A DNA stretch of 64,000 nt from Candidatus Sericytochromatia bacterium S15B-MN24 CBMW_12 (GTDB taxonomy: Bacteria > Cyanobacteriota > Sericytochromatia > S15B-MN24 > UBA4093). The stretch is from positions 1 to 64,000 of the forward strand of contig DAZV01000041.1 of assembly GCA_002083825.1 (NCBI GenBank), read 5' to 3'. Under the pieces are notes generated by a model. It did no database searches. It was not told where the DNA came from and saw only the letters and a program-made list of their open reading frames with translations. Below are positions 50,378 to 60,823 of the stretch, piece by piece; within the stretch, counting starts at the first letter, position 1; the number at the start of each line of letters is the position of its first letter. The position numbers and the translations under genes were made by a program.

Positions 50378-51391
50378 ATGTTCAAGCCACTCGACGCGAT
50401 CCTGGTTTCCGACGCGCCGGTCCGCGACCGCGAAACCCTTCGGATCCTCCTCAACCACAACATCCACCTCGAACATGGCGCCATCGTCCAGTACCTCCAG
50501 CACGCCTACGCCATGGGCGAAGGAGGAATCGGCACCGAGGTCATCTCCATCGCCCGCGCCGAGATGCGCCACATGAAGTACTTCGCCGACCTGCTCGTCG
50601 ACCTGGGAGGCAAACCCACGCTCGATCGCGGCAATATCTACTTCGAAGCCTCCTCGCCGACCGCCATGATGACCAACGGCATCCGCGCCGAAGAGGATGC
50701 CCTGAGGGAGTACCGCCTGCAACTCGAGCGGGTGGACTTCGCGCCGATGCAGCGCCTGCTGGAAAGGGTCCTGGCCGACGAAGAGTACCACCATGGCCAG
50801 TTCCAGGGCTTCGAGGAAGCCTTCCTCTCCGGGGCCGCCCAGGCCAAGCCCGATGCGGCTTTTCCCTCGCCCGGCCCCGTCGAGGATCCCGAGGCCATGG
50901 CCCTGCTCGGCTCCTCCTTCACGGCCCGCTACAACCAGATCCTCGAATATGTCCAGTACTACTTCGAGAGCCGGGACTACCATGCCCGCGATTTCCTCGA
51001 AGAGACCTGGACCTGGGCCATGCGGGGCATGGCGCTTTTCGCCGATGAGCTGTCGGAACATGGCGCCGATCCCGCCTTCACGAACGCCCCGATGCCCGTG
51101 ACCGGTGACCTGCGCGTCCATCTCGATCGGGCGATCGCCCTCGAAAAAGCCAACGTCACCACCCGCTCGGAGCAACTGCGCTGCCCGCTCTCCTCCGATC
51201 TCAAGGCCATGCTCAAGAACATCCAGTCCCACGAGGCCTACAACGTCATGCGCCTCGAAGACTACAAAGCCAAGGACCTGTCGCTCGAACCCGCTCCCGC
51301 CACGCCACCCCCCGATCGCCAACCGGAGATCCCTCTTCCACCCGTGCGCTCGCGAGCCAGCTTGACGGTCGGAAGCTTGATCCAGCCGTGA
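50378..51391 (+). CDS. Ferritin-like protein with a second helical-bundle half
   Basis: A 337-residue protein. Residues about 20-150 form a ferritin-like four-helix bundle with full di-iron ligands: E32 in IHLEHGAIVQYLQ, ExxH at E62-H65, E105/E106, and ExxH in DEEYHHG (about 135-139). Residues about 175-300 form another helical region (FTARYNQILEYVQYYFESR, FLEETWTWAMRGMALFADELSEHG) without complete ligands. A Pro-rich tail ends the chain. GAGAGGA precedes the ATG. Iron oxidation or storage in a bacterioferritin-like context is possible; no family name is certain. Confidence 0.8.
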   Translation: MFKPLDAILVSDAPVRDRETLRILLNHNIHLEHGAIVQYLQHAYAMGEGGIGTEVISIARAEMRHMKYFADLLVDLGGKPTLDRGNIYFEASSPTAMMTNGIRAEEDALREYRLQLERVDFAPMQRLLERVLADEEYHHGQFQGFEEAFLSGAAQAKPDAAFPSPGPVEDPEAMALLGSSFTARYNQILEYVQYYFESRDYHARDFLEETWTWAMRGMALFADELSEHGADPAFTNAPMPVTGDLRVHLDRAIALEKANVTTRSEQLRCPLSSDLKAMLKNIQSHEAYNVMRLEDYKAKDLSLEPAPATPPPDRQPEIPLPPVRSRASLTVGSLIQP

Positions 51392-51485
51392 CTCCGCTTA
51401 CAGGCTCGGGTGATCCCTTGCGACGCGAGGCCTTGCCCACGCCCGTACGCGCGAACTGCGATCCTCCGCGGGGTATGATTCCCTG

Positions 51486-52676
51486 GTGAGAAACGATGGT
51501 CGACAAGAAGAACAATTGGCCGAGGCCCTGATTCGGCTGGAATCGGGCGACGCGCTCGGTGCCGAGGCGCTGCTCCATGGTCTGAAGGGATCGCAGGCCC
51601 AGAAGCTCCGAGCTCGCTTGGCTTGCGCGCGCGGGCAGCATCTCGAGGCTATCAAGCTGCTTCGCGCCGGGGCCTTCGAGCAGGAAAGCGCCGAGCAGCA
51701 TGTCCTGCTGGGGACATGCTGGCAGCACCTGACGCAGTGGGAATCCGCGGAGAAGGCCTTGCGTCGGGCGGTCCTGCTCGATCCCGCCCGCACCGAGGCT
51801 TTCGTCCTGCTAGGAACGACACTCTACCAGCAGGAGCGGCACCGAGAGGCCGTGCAGGCGATGGAACGTGCGCTGAGCATCGATTCGCGCGCGCTCTTGG
51901 CCCGGTACCACCTCGCCCAGATCTGCATGGAACTCGGCGATTTCAAGCGAGCCCTGTCTCAGCTTCATATCCTGAGGAGCCTCAAGCCGGATGATGCTCC
52001 GGTTCATCGCTTGCAGGCCGCCATCTTCCTCCAGGTGAAGGATTTCCGGCAAGCCCTGGTGGAGCTCTGCTGGCTGGTCGAGGCCGGTCACGCCGATACC
52101 TGGTGTTTCAGCACGATGGGCGGAGCGTATCGGGCCATCGGGGAGAACGTGCAGGCGCTCAAGGCCTATGAGTATGCCTTGAAGCTCGATGCCACCCTGA
52201 GCGACGAGTCCGCCTTCGCCGCTCAACTCAACGAGGAGCTCGGGCAGTTCGAGGCGGCACTGCGGGGGTATCGAACCTTGCGGCGGGATCTGACCTGGGG
52301 AGAGCGTGCTCGGGCAGCAGTCGAGCGGCTCGAAAGTCACCTGGCCGTTCTGCCGCTCTCGGCGAATCCGGCTGTCGATCTTCCCGACTTTCAGGGGTTT
52401 CAGCCACCGCCGGTCTCAAAGCAAGGCAACTTGCCGTTGGAGCGCGAATCGCGAGTCGGGACGCCGATCGGCATGGCTGAGGTCGGCTACGAGGGCCCGC
52501 CGCCGATCCTCGAGCGTTTGAAGCGAAATCTCGCGGAGCTTGCCGAGCGATTGGGCCTGAAGGCGCGCTCGCAAGAGGTCCTGGACCGGATTGCGCCGGC
52601 GACCGTGAAGGAGGGGGTCGCCGTGGCGCTGCGGAAATTCCCCCTCAAACGCTTCTTTGGAGACCGGAAGCCATGA
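51486..52676 (+). CDS. TPR-repeat protein
   Basis: A 396-residue cytoplasmic protein built of about seven tetratricopeptide repeats (EAFVLLGTTLYQQERHREAVQAMERALSIDS, ARYHLAQICMELGDFKRALSQLHILRSL, and others) across residues about 5-285. The C-terminal 100 residues are Pro-rich, then helical and basic (ILERLKRNLAELAERLGLK, VALRKFPLKRFFG). The start is GTG. TPR proteins scaffold complexes; the partner is not shown. It ends 66 bases before the convergent glycosyltransferase-like gene. Confidence 0.9.
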   Translation: MRNDGRQEEQLAEALIRLESGDALGAEALLHGLKGSQAQKLRARLACARGQHLEAIKLLRAGAFEQESAEQHVLLGTCWQHLTQWESAEKALRRAVLLDPARTEAFVLLGTTLYQQERHREAVQAMERALSIDSRALLARYHLAQICMELGDFKRALSQLHILRSLKPDDAPVHRLQAAIFLQVKDFRQALVELCWLVEAGHADTWCFSTMGGAYRAIGENVQALKAYEYALKLDATLSDESAFAAQLNEELGQFEAALRGYRTLRRDLTWGERARAAVERLESHLAVLPLSANPAVDLPDFQGFQPPPVSKQGNLPLERESRVGTPIGMAEVGYEGPPPILERLKRNLAELAERLGLKARSQEVLDRIAPATVKEGVAVALRKFPLKRFFGDRKP

Positions 52677-52742
52677 CGGACGGCGCTTCAGCGGGCGACC
52701 CTTCACCCGGTCAGGAACGGCAGGGTCGTCTCCGCCTGCGCG

Positions 52743-53594
52743 CTAGACGGCCCACTTGTCTCCCGGTTGGTAGAAGGTCGTTCGGGCGGCCATCGCCTGG
52801 GTGGGAGTGGCCTGCCAGAAGCTGAGCTTTCGGAGGATCCCCCACGTGCGGTAGGCGCGGAGCAGTTCGATCGGGTTGCGGAGCTTCCAGGCGCGATCGC
52901 GCGCGACGCTCCAGAGCGAGGCCTTGGCCTTTTCGGGCTGAATGAACTGCGAGAACGAGAGGTTCATCGCCCAGTAGCGCTTGAAGGCTTCCTCTTGGCT
53001 CAGGGGGGCGACGTCGTGCATGCGCCCTTCGTAGTCGAGTACGACGTGGTAGCCTTCGCAGAGCAGTCGGTAGGCCCATTGCCGGTCGGCGCAGATTGCG
53101 AGACGTTCGTCGAAGGTGTAGAGGGCCCAGAGTTCCCGGCGGACGGCGAGGTTTTCGAGGCAGAGCCCGAACTGGGGTGCGGCGAGGAAGTTCGCGAGGT
53201 CCTGGGGGTAACTGGGTTGCTTGAGGGAGATTTGGGCGGGATCCCAGCCTTCGCCGGAAACTGCGGCGACCTTGGGGTTTTCGAAGTGCTTGAGCATGTG
53301 GAAGATCCACTGGCGATCGCGCGGCATGCGCCGGTTGCTGAGGATCAAGATGGCGTCGGAGTCACCTCGCTGGGCGGCCCGGTTTATGGCGGAGCCGGGG
53401 GTCGTATTGGGGGGGAGGGCGAGGGTCGAGATGGGAAACTCGGCCTGAACCGAGGCGAGATCGACGGGGGCCTCGTGGTAGGTGACGACGACTTCCATGG
53501 AGGGGTGTCGCTGGTCGTAAAGGTAGGCTACTAGGGGCTGAATCCCCAGTTGGGGACGATCCACGCGAAGGATGATCTGTAGCGAAGGTGTCAT
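52743..53594 (-). CDS. Glycosyltransferase family 2-like protein
   Basis: A 283-residue GT-A-fold protein without membrane segments. MEVVVTYHEAPVDLASVQAEFPISTLALPPNTTPGSAINRAAQRGDSDAILILSNRRMPRDRQWI follows the GT2 N-terminal pattern: NRAAQRGDSDAILIL stands at the nucleotide-sugar and first metal position, but the usual DxD is replaced by SNR. The later FDERLAICADRQWAYRLLCEGYHVV matches the ED-x-x-R acceptor block with ADR. A C-terminal helix follows. The acceptor is unknown. The missing DxD makes activity uncertain. Confidence 0.75.
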   Translation of the reverse strand: MTPSLQIILRVDRPQLGIQPLVAYLYDQRHPSMEVVVTYHEAPVDLASVQAEFPISTLALPPNTTPGSAINRAAQRGDSDAILILSNRRMPRDRQWIFHMLKHFENPKVAAVSGEGWDPAQISLKQPSYPQDLANFLAAPQFGLCLENLAVRRELWALYTFDERLAICADRQWAYRLLCEGYHVVLDYEGRMHDVAPLSQEEAFKRYWAMNLSFSQFIQPEKAKASLWSVARDRAWKLRNPIELLRAYRTWGILRKLSFWQATPTQAMAARTTFYQPGDKWAV

Positions 53595-53704
53595 GATTGC
53601 CCCTCCTCATCGATTGCTCGGATGGTGCTTTAGCCCATCATCGTCGAGGGGGCAAGCGAGAGGATAGGGCGGGATGCCAGAGAGAGTTCGGCCTTACCGG
53701 CACC

Positions 53705-53816
53705 TAGCGCCGGCGGCTGTTGATTAAGGCCGCGAGAGAACGCCGTAACGAGCTTTGCTCTAGCGCCAGCGGCTGTTTCGTAAGGCAGCGAGAGAACGCC
53801 GTGACGAGCTTTGCTC
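53705..53816 (+). repeat. Tandem 56-bp direct repeat
   Basis: Two adjacent copies, 53705-53760 and 53761-53816, begin TAGCGCC and end GAGCTTTGCTC, with about six differences. The second copy abuts the stop codon of the CaiB-like gene. Each copy contains GAGAGAACGCCGT and AACGAGC segments. No homologous copy elsewhere in the window was noticed. Confidence 0.88.
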
Positions 53817-54313
53817 TAAGGTGACGACGTGATCACACCGTCTTGGCGAAGGCCGGCGATCGCCTCGGGGGTGTAGCCCAACCGGAAAAGGAGGTCGTTG
53901 GGAACGAGCCTCGGCGGCGGGGCGGGTTCGAAGGCCGAGAATCGCGGGCCCTCGAGTTCGTCGAGGGTGAGCTGCTGGCCTAGGCCCGAGCGGTCCCGGT
54001 GCCGCAGAGCTGCGAGGATGCCGCTGACGGTCGCCCAAGGGGAAGTCGCGTCGGGCGCGATGCAGACGATCAGCATGGGGTTGTAATCGTGAAGCATGGC
54101 GACGTCGACGAGCGCCGAGCTTTCGACCAGGACGTCCGATTCTTGGACGAGAAGTAGCAAGATGCGCATGCCTTCCGGGTGATCGAGTCGGAGTCCCGGG
54201 GGCAGGGGAAGCAGCTCAGCGCCCCAGGCGGCGAGGGTTCTCGCTGCGGGGGAAACCTCGCTGCTTGGGGCGAGGTCGAGGATCTTGACTCCGGTTAACG
54301 GCAAGAATGACAT
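53816..54313 (-). CDS. Miniature CaiB/BaiF-like (class III CoA-transferase) protein
   Basis: A 165-residue protein that looks like a compressed class III CoA-transferase. LPLTGVKILDLAPSSEVSPAARTLAAWGAELLPLPPGL matches the N-terminal CoA-binding block (PLxGxRVLDLxxxxxGPxxxxxLADLGAEV), HPEGMRILLLLVQESDVLVES matches the next helix, YNPMLIVCIAP the following strand, and LLFRLGYTPEAIAGLRQDGVI the C-terminus. The central 200 residues that normally carry the catalytic Asp and dimer fold are missing. GAGGGATA precedes the ATG. It may be a decayed gene or a regulatory relative. Confidence 0.65.
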   Translation of the reverse strand: MSFLPLTGVKILDLAPSSEVSPAARTLAAWGAELLPLPPGLRLDHPEGMRILLLLVQESDVLVESSALVDVAMLHDYNPMLIVCIAPDATSPWATVSGILAALRHRDRSGLGQQLTLDELEGPRFSAFEPAPPPRLVPNDLLFRLGYTPEAIAGLRQDGVITSSP

Positions 54314-54502
54314 TATCCCTCTCTCTCGTCAGCTTTTTCTTTGTATACCCTGGTCCTGCCTTTTCGGCGGGACCTCCGCCTGCTGCTAGCTAGGGGATCG
54401 GGAATGACATGCGGACGCCCAGCGGGTTTGAGCGGCGCGGAAGGTGAAGATTCGGCAAGGGTATGGTACGCTTCTGGATAAGCAAAGAAAGGGGACTCAG
54501 CC

Positions 54503-54760
54503 ATGGCATTGCTCGAACTCAACCGCAATGAACAAAAGCTTCTTCAGGAGGCGGTCCAGAAGTTCATGGACCGGCACCGTACCCCGGACGTTTGGCTTCC
54601 GGGCCAGCAGGCCCTCGCGGCTCTGAACGTCCGGCCCAAGGGCCCGGCGGTCATCAAGGCGCTGTTGCCGACGCAAGCCATCGCGCTCATCCGGGCGGCG
54701 ATTGCTGGGAATGACGGGGCCGAGGCCGCCAGCATTCTCGCCAAGCTTCCACAGAAGTAA
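54503..54760 (+). CDS. Small helical protein, unknown function
   Basis: An 85-residue helical protein (LNRNEQKLLQEAVQKFMDRHRTPDVWLPGQQALAALNVRP, LLPTQAIALIRAAIAGNDGAEAASILAKLP). AAAGGGGAC precedes the ATG. It is followed by a strong bidirectional terminator. I recognise no family. Confidence 0.75.
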   Translation: MALLELNRNEQKLLQEAVQKFMDRHRTPDVWLPGQQALAALNVRPKGPAVIKALLPTQAIALIRAAIAGNDGAEAASILAKLPQK

Positions 54761-54807
54761 GGGGCGAACCTCCGGTACCGAACCTGCGAGCGCCGATTCC
54801 GGCGTCC

Positions 54808-54846
54808 AAGAACGAAGCCCCGAGCATGGCTCGGGGCTTCGTTCTT
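54808..54846. terminator. Bidirectional intrinsic terminator
   Basis: An 18-bp stem with a three-base ATG loop is flanked by TTCTTTTC on the plus side and CTTGGACG-like sequence on the minus side. It lies between convergent genes (small helical protein and sucD). Confidence 0.9.
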
Positions 54847-54859
54847 TTCGGGGGATTTA

Positions 54860-55750
54860 CTAGACGGAGGCGAGCTGCTTCATCCGCTCGACGACCAGGT
54901 CGCCGATTTGCGCGGTGGTGTCGGCCACGGGTACTCCTGCTGCCAGGAGAGCGTCGACCTTGCCCTGCGCGGTGCCCTTGTTGCCGGAAACCAGCGCGCC
55001 GGCATGGCCCATGCGCTTGCCTTCGGGAGCGGTGCGTCCGCCGATGAAGCCCACGACCGGCTTGGTCATGAAGTTCTTGATGTACTCGGCGGCGTCCTCT
55101 TCGTCCGAACCGCCGATTTCACCGGCCATGACGACCAGTTCGGTATCGGGATCTTCCTGGAAGGCCTTCAGCACGTCGACGAAGTTGGTCCCGATGATGG
55201 GATCGCCGCCGATGCCCACGATGGTGGACTGGCCGTAGCCGCGGTTGGTCAGGTCCGCGGCGATCTCGTAGGTCAGGGTGCCGGAGCGCGAAACCACGCC
55301 GACTTTCCCCTTCTTGAAGATCATCGCGGGCATGATGCCGAGCTTCGCTTCGTCGGGGGTGGTGAGGCCGGGGCAGTTGGGGCCGATGAGGCGGCTCTTG
55401 GACTTCGCCAGCACCGGGTAGACCCGCATCATGTCGAGGGTGGGGATGCCCTCGGTGATGCAGACGATCAGGGGGATCCCCGCGTCGATGGCTTCGAGGA
55501 TCGAGTCGGCCGCGAACGGGGGTGGAACGAAGATGATGCTGGCGTTTATCTCGGGATGCGCCACCAGCGCCTGCTTGGCCGTGTCGTAGACGGGCACGCC
55601 GTGGGTTGAGGTCATGCCGCCCTTGCCGGGGGTCAAGCCCGCCACCACCTGGGTGCCGTATTCGATCATCTGGGAGGTGTGGAAGGACCCTTCGCGGCCC
55701 GTGACGCCGTGCACCAGCAGGCGCGTGTCTTTGTTGATGAAGATGCTCAT
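54860..55750 (-). CDS. sucD: Succinyl-CoA synthetase, alpha subunit
   Basis: ADP/GDP-forming ligase of the TCA cycle, alpha subunit, 296 residues. [25 protein letters not shown] carries the CoA-binding motif, [17 protein letters not shown] is the strand near the active site, [32 protein letters not shown] is conserved, and the phosphorylated His249 lies in [11 protein letters not shown]. It lies 30 bases downstream of sucC. Confidence 0.98.
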   Translation of the reverse strand: MSIFINKDTRLLVHGVTGREGSFHTSQMIEYGTQVVAGLTPGKGGMTSTHGVPVYDTAKQALVAHPEINASIIFVPPPFAADSILEAIDAGIPLIVCITEGIPTLDMMRVYPVLAKSKSRLIGPNCPGLTTPDEAKLGIMPAMIFKKGKVGVVSRSGTLTYEIAADLTNRGYGQSTIVGIGGDPIIGTNFVDVLKAFQEDPDTELVVMAGEIGGSDEEDAAEYIKNFMTKPVVGFIGGRTAPEGKRMGHAGALVSGNKGTAQGKVDALLAAGVPVADTTAQIGDLVVERMKQLASV

Positions 55751-55780
55751 TCGTTAAACCTCAAATTTCAAAGTTGAAAG

Positions 55781-56926
55781 CTAGCGGACTGCTGCGCCGT
55801 ATGCGACTTCGACCACCTTGCGGGCGGCTTCCTGCATACTCGCCGCGGGAATGAGCTTCGTGCCTTCCAGCAGCATGCGGCCTTCTTCCTCGCGAGTTCC
55901 CGAGAAACGGACCACGATGGGCACCTTGATGTCCATGGTGCTGGTGGCCTCGAGGATGCCCTTGGCCACTTCGTCGCAACGGGTGATGCCGCCGAAGATG
56001 TTGATGAGCACCGCCTTGACCTTGGTTTCCATCAGCACGACGTCGAGGGCGTTGCGAACGACCTCGGCCTTGGCGCCGCCGCCGATGTCCAGGAAGTTGG
56101 AAGGCTGGCCGCCCTCGCGGCTCACGGCGTCGAGGGTGGTCATGACCAGGCCCGCGCCGTTGCCGATGATGCCGATGTCACCCGAGAGGTGAACGTAGGT
56201 GAGGCCCCGCAAGCGCGCCTCGTCCTCGATCGCGTTGTCGTCCTCGGACTCCTGCCACTGAGCGAGCTCCGGCTGACGGAAGAGGGCGTTGTCGTCGATG
56301 TCCATCTTGCAGTCGGCGGCGATGACTTCGCCTTCCTTGGTGATGACCAGGGGGTTGATCTCGGCGAGCGTCGCATCCGAGCCCACGAAGGCGTTGTAGA
56401 GGCCGCGCAGGAACTTGGTGATGGGCTTGACGTAGGCCTTGTCGAGGTTGGCTCCGAAGATCAGGTCGCGGATCTGGAAGTCCTGAAGTCCCAGGGTCGG
56501 ATCCACCCAGACGCGGGAAATCTTCTCGGGGGTCTTCTCGTTGACTTCCTCGATGTCCATGCCGCCCTCGGCCGAGACCATCACGATGATCTGCTTGGTA
56601 TCCCGATCGAAGAGCATCCCGAGGTAGTATTCCTTGTCGATGTTGATCGCGCCCTCGACCAGCACCTTCTTGACCTTCAATCCCTTGAGGTCCATGCCCA
56701 GGATCTGCTTGCCGACTTCAAAAGCCTCGGTCGGGGTCTTGCCAAGCTTGACGCCGCCCGCTTTTCCGCGGCCGCCGACGTGGACCTGGGCCTTCACGAC
56801 CACGGTCCCGCCAATTTGCTCGGCGATTTCCTTGACCTGGTCATTGGTGAAGGCAACCTGACCCTTGGTGGTAGGCACTCCATATTTCTGGAGGACCAGC
56901 TTGCCCTGAAATTCGTGGATCTTCAT
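55781..56926 (-). CDS. sucC: Succinyl-CoA synthetase, beta subunit
   Basis: 381 residues. MKIHEFQGKLVLQKYGVPTTKG, KAQVHVGGRGKAGGVKL, GAGLVMTTLDAVSREGGQPSNFLDIGGGA and INIFGGITRCDEVAKGI are conserved ATP-grasp and interface blocks. The ATG at 56926 follows AAGGAGATCGACAGG. It is first gene of the sucCD operon, in the same region as the propionyl-CoA genes that feed succinyl-CoA. Confidence 0.98.
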   Translation of the reverse strand: MKIHEFQGKLVLQKYGVPTTKGQVAFTNDQVKEIAEQIGGTVVVKAQVHVGGRGKAGGVKLGKTPTEAFEVGKQILGMDLKGLKVKKVLVEGAINIDKEYYLGMLFDRDTKQIIVMVSAEGGMDIEEVNEKTPEKISRVWVDPTLGLQDFQIRDLIFGANLDKAYVKPITKFLRGLYNAFVGSDATLAEINPLVITKEGEVIAADCKMDIDDNALFRQPELAQWQESEDDNAIEDEARLRGLTYVHLSGDIGIIGNGAGLVMTTLDAVSREGGQPSNFLDIGGGAKAEVVRNALDVVLMETKVKAVLINIFGGITRCDEVAKGILEATSTMDIKVPIVVRFSGTREEEGRMLLEGTKLIPAASMQEAARKVVEVAYGAAVR

Positions 56927-57144
56927 CCTGTCGATCTCCTTGTGGTGCGATGGAGGAGCGATCGGCCTAGCTGCCGAGGCTTGCTTCCTCATGATACCAA
57001 CAAGACGCAGTCTAGGCCAGGGTTCCGGGGAGGTAAAGAACCATATCCCCGCTGATTCGACAGGGAGCGACGCATCGTTGTTCTCGCGAGGGAACTGCTC
57101 TAGACTCGCTGCCACGGATCCCCAATCCTATCAAGGGAGGAATC

Positions 57145-57435
57145 ATGAAGCGTCAAACTGTGAAGAACCTCAGCTACGTGGCCTTGTGGGCAGGGGCCGC
57201 CTCGGTGCTCGTCTCCGGCGGCATCTACGCGGCGGATCTCATGCGCGCCGAAAAAACCAGCAAGCGGCGTGAGGGCAGCCTCTTCATCGGACTCTGGGCT
57301 CCCTCGTTCTTCGCCCTCTCCGAGATGCTCGATCGGATCGCCGAGCAAGACGATCGCTACATGGGCGTAAGAATCACCGACCGAGAAGAGCGGATGCCGA
57401 TCGCCAAGCATGCCCGCGAACTGATTCAGCGCTGA
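57145..57435 (+). CDS. Small membrane protein, unknown function
   Basis: A 96-residue protein with one transmembrane helix (YVALWAGAASVLVSGGIYAADLM) and a second hydrophobic segment (LFIGLWAPSFFALSEMLDRIA), then a charged C-terminus. GGGAGGAATC precedes the ATG. A hairpin with a GAAA loop follows. The family is not recognised. Confidence 0.75.
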   Translation: MKRQTVKNLSYVALWAGAASVLVSGGIYAADLMRAEKTSKRREGSLFIGLWAPSFFALSEMLDRIAEQDDRYMGVRITDREERMPIAKHARELIQR

Positions 57436-57441
57436 CCGGTC

Positions 57442-57469
57442 CGGGAGGGAGCCGAAAGGTTCCCTCCCG
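57442..57469 (+). terminator. Hairpin after the small membrane protein gene
   Basis: A 12-bp stem (CGGGAGGGAGCC with its complement, one G-T pair) closes a GAAA tetraloop. No T-run follows, so it is a weak terminator or an mRNA end. Confidence 0.55.
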
Positions 57470-57502
57470 CTTCGGGACCTTGGCCGCAGGAAGGAGGACG
57501 CC

Positions 57503-57583
57503 ATGCGCGCGAGAGCCGTCAACGGTTTCGAGCTCGGACCGAACGCCGAGCGCCTTTTTGCGATCGCGGGGGGTCTGTCATGA
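57503..57583 (+). CDS. Upstream leader ORF, 26 residues, coupled to the SDR gene
   Basis: The ATG follows a strong ribosome site (GGAAGGAGGACGCC) and opens a 26-codon frame (MRARAVNGFELGPNAERLFA, then IAGGLS). Its TGA overlaps the ATG of the SDR gene in ATGA. The SDR gene itself has only a G-run as a ribosome site, so its translation probably depends on this leader. Whether the peptide has a role is unknown. Confidence 0.6.
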   Translation: MRARAVNGFELGPNAERLFAIAGGLS

Positions 57584-58674
57584 GAGCGTCGAAAAAAGCG
57601 CGGTTGTGGCTGAACGCCTTGGGTGGAGCCTATCTCGTCTACCGGATGCTCAGGCCGAAGCCGCGGATCTCGCTGGAGGATCAGGTGGTGCTGATTACCG
57701 GAGGATCGCGAGGACTGGGCTTGCTGATGGCCCGGGAGTTCGCGCTTCAAGGGGCCCGGCTGGCGATTTGCGCCCGCGATTGCATCGAGCTCGAGCACGC
57801 GCGCCACGATCTCGAAAGTCGGGGAGCGGAGGTCTTCGCCGTCGCATGCGACGTCGCTCGGCAGGAAGAGGTGAACCGGATGGTCGCTTCGGTCGAGGCC
57901 CATTACGGTCGCATCGACGTTTTGGTCAACAATGCGGGGATCATCCAGGTCGGTCCCCTCGAGAGCATGACCGCCCAGGACTTCGAGCAGATCATGGCGA
58001 TCAATTTCTTCGGGGCGGTGTACACGACGCTCGCCGTGACCCCGGGGATGCGCCGACGGGGATACGGTCGGCTCGTGACCATCGATTCCATCGGGGGGCG
58101 AGTTGCCACGCCGCACTTGATTCCCTACGACGCCTCCAAGTTCGCGCTGCGCGGATTCTCCGAGGGGATTCGCACGGAACTGGCCCAGCATGGGATCACG
58201 GTGACGACGATCCTGCCGGGGCTCATGCGCACCGGATCGCCGGTCAACGCGCTCTTCAAGGGCCGTCAGGAGTGGGAGTTCACGTGGTTCACCATCGCGG
58301 ACTCGCTGCCTTGGCTCTCCATGGATGCTCGCGAGGCTGCCGAGCGGATCGTGCTGGCATGCCAGCGCGGGGAGGCGGAGATCACGTTGAGCGCCCGCGC
58401 TCGAATCATCGGGCTGGTCCATGATCTCGCCCCTCCTTTCGCCATGAGCATGCTCACCCTAGCCAACCGTTTGCTACCCAGCGCCGACGGCAGGGGAACG
58501 GAATCCGCGCGAGGCATGGAGTTGGTGAGCCCGCTGGCGCCGTCCTGGTTGACCCACTGGACCAACGAGGCTGCCAAGCGAAACAATCAGTTCGGCGGTC
58601 AGTATGCTCCCGCTCCCGAGCATGCCCGTAAGGTCGGTCTGACGCATGATGGGGGCAAGCGCGACGGAGCTTGA
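57580..58674 (+). CDS. Short-chain dehydrogenase/reductase (membrane-anchored)
   Basis: A 364-residue SDR, longer than the usual 250. An N-terminal hydrophobic segment (ARLWLNALGGAYLVYRML) may anchor it. The nucleotide motif TGGSRGLGLLMAREFA suggests NAD(P) binding, followed by NNAGIIQVGPLE, the catalytic triad with Ser in IDSIGG and the YDASK motif, and a C-terminal extension (LAPPFAMSMLTLANRLLP). The substrate is unknown. The start overlaps the leader ORF stop. A hairpin follows. Confidence 0.93.
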   Translation: MRASKKARLWLNALGGAYLVYRMLRPKPRISLEDQVVLITGGSRGLGLLMAREFALQGARLAICARDCIELEHARHDLESRGAEVFAVACDVARQEEVNRMVASVEAHYGRIDVLVNNAGIIQVGPLESMTAQDFEQIMAINFFGAVYTTLAVTPGMRRRGYGRLVTIDSIGGRVATPHLIPYDASKFALRGFSEGIRTELAQHGITVTTILPGLMRTGSPVNALFKGRQEWEFTWFTIADSLPWLSMDAREAAERIVLACQRGEAEITLSARARIIGLVHDLAPPFAMSMLTLANRLLPSADGRGTESARGMELVSPLAPSWLTHWTNEAAKRNNQFGGQYAPAPEHARKVGLTHDGGKRDGA

Positions 58675-58675
58675 G

Positions 58676-58711
58676 CGCGAGGCCGCCGTTCCGAAGAATG
58701 GCGGCCTCGCG
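58676..58711. terminator. Hairpin between convergent SDR and epimerase genes
   Basis: A 16-bp stem (CGCGAGGCCGCCGTTC with its near-complement) encloses a CGAA tetraloop. No strong T-run follows. Confidence 0.6.
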
Positions 58712-58743
58712 AGGACTGGATGGGACGACGGGCGAATTCGGGG

Positions 58744-59163
58744 TCAGCGCTGGCAGAGCTCCAGGAGCACTCCTCCGGTCGACTTCGGGTGAACGAAGGC
58801 TATCATGGCGCCTCCGGCTCCCTTGCGGGGGGTTTCATCGATGAGGCGAACGCCTTCGGCCTTGAGTCGCGCGAGCGCCATGACCACGTCATCGACGCCG
58901 AGGGCGACGTGATGGATGCCTTCACCGCGCTTTTCGAGAAACTTGGCCACCGGGCTGTCCGGGGTGGTGGGTTCGAGCAACTCGATCCGGCTCTCACCGA
59001 GCGCGAACACGGCCGTTCGCACCCCTTGATCGGGCACATCCTCGATTTCATGCAGCTTTAGCCCGAGCATCCCAGCATAAAGGGGGAGGGCTGCGTCGAT
59101 TGAGCGGACGGCGATGCCCAGGTGATCGATCTTGCCGATCTGCGTGAACTTGGGATCCAGCAT
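58744..59163 (-). CDS. mce: Methylmalonyl-CoA epimerase
   Basis: A 139-residue VOC/glyoxalase-fold enzyme converting (S)- to (R)-methylmalonyl-CoA. [24 protein letters not shown] and [59 protein letters not shown] are diagnostic, carrying His, His and Glu metal ligands. The ATG at 59163 is chosen because the previous gene stops one base upstream and the family starts here. It is last gene of the pccA-mutase-mce operon. Confidence 0.95.
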   Translation of the reverse strand: MLDPKFTQIGKIDHLGIAVRSIDAALPLYAGMLGLKLHEIEDVPDQGVRTAVFALGESRIELLEPTTPDSPVAKFLEKRGEGIHHVALGVDDVVMALARLKAEGVRLIDETPRKGAGGAMIAFVHPKSTGGVLLELCQR

Positions 59164-59164
59164 G

Positions 59165-60822
<1,658 letters not shown>

Positions 60823-60823
<1 letters not shown>

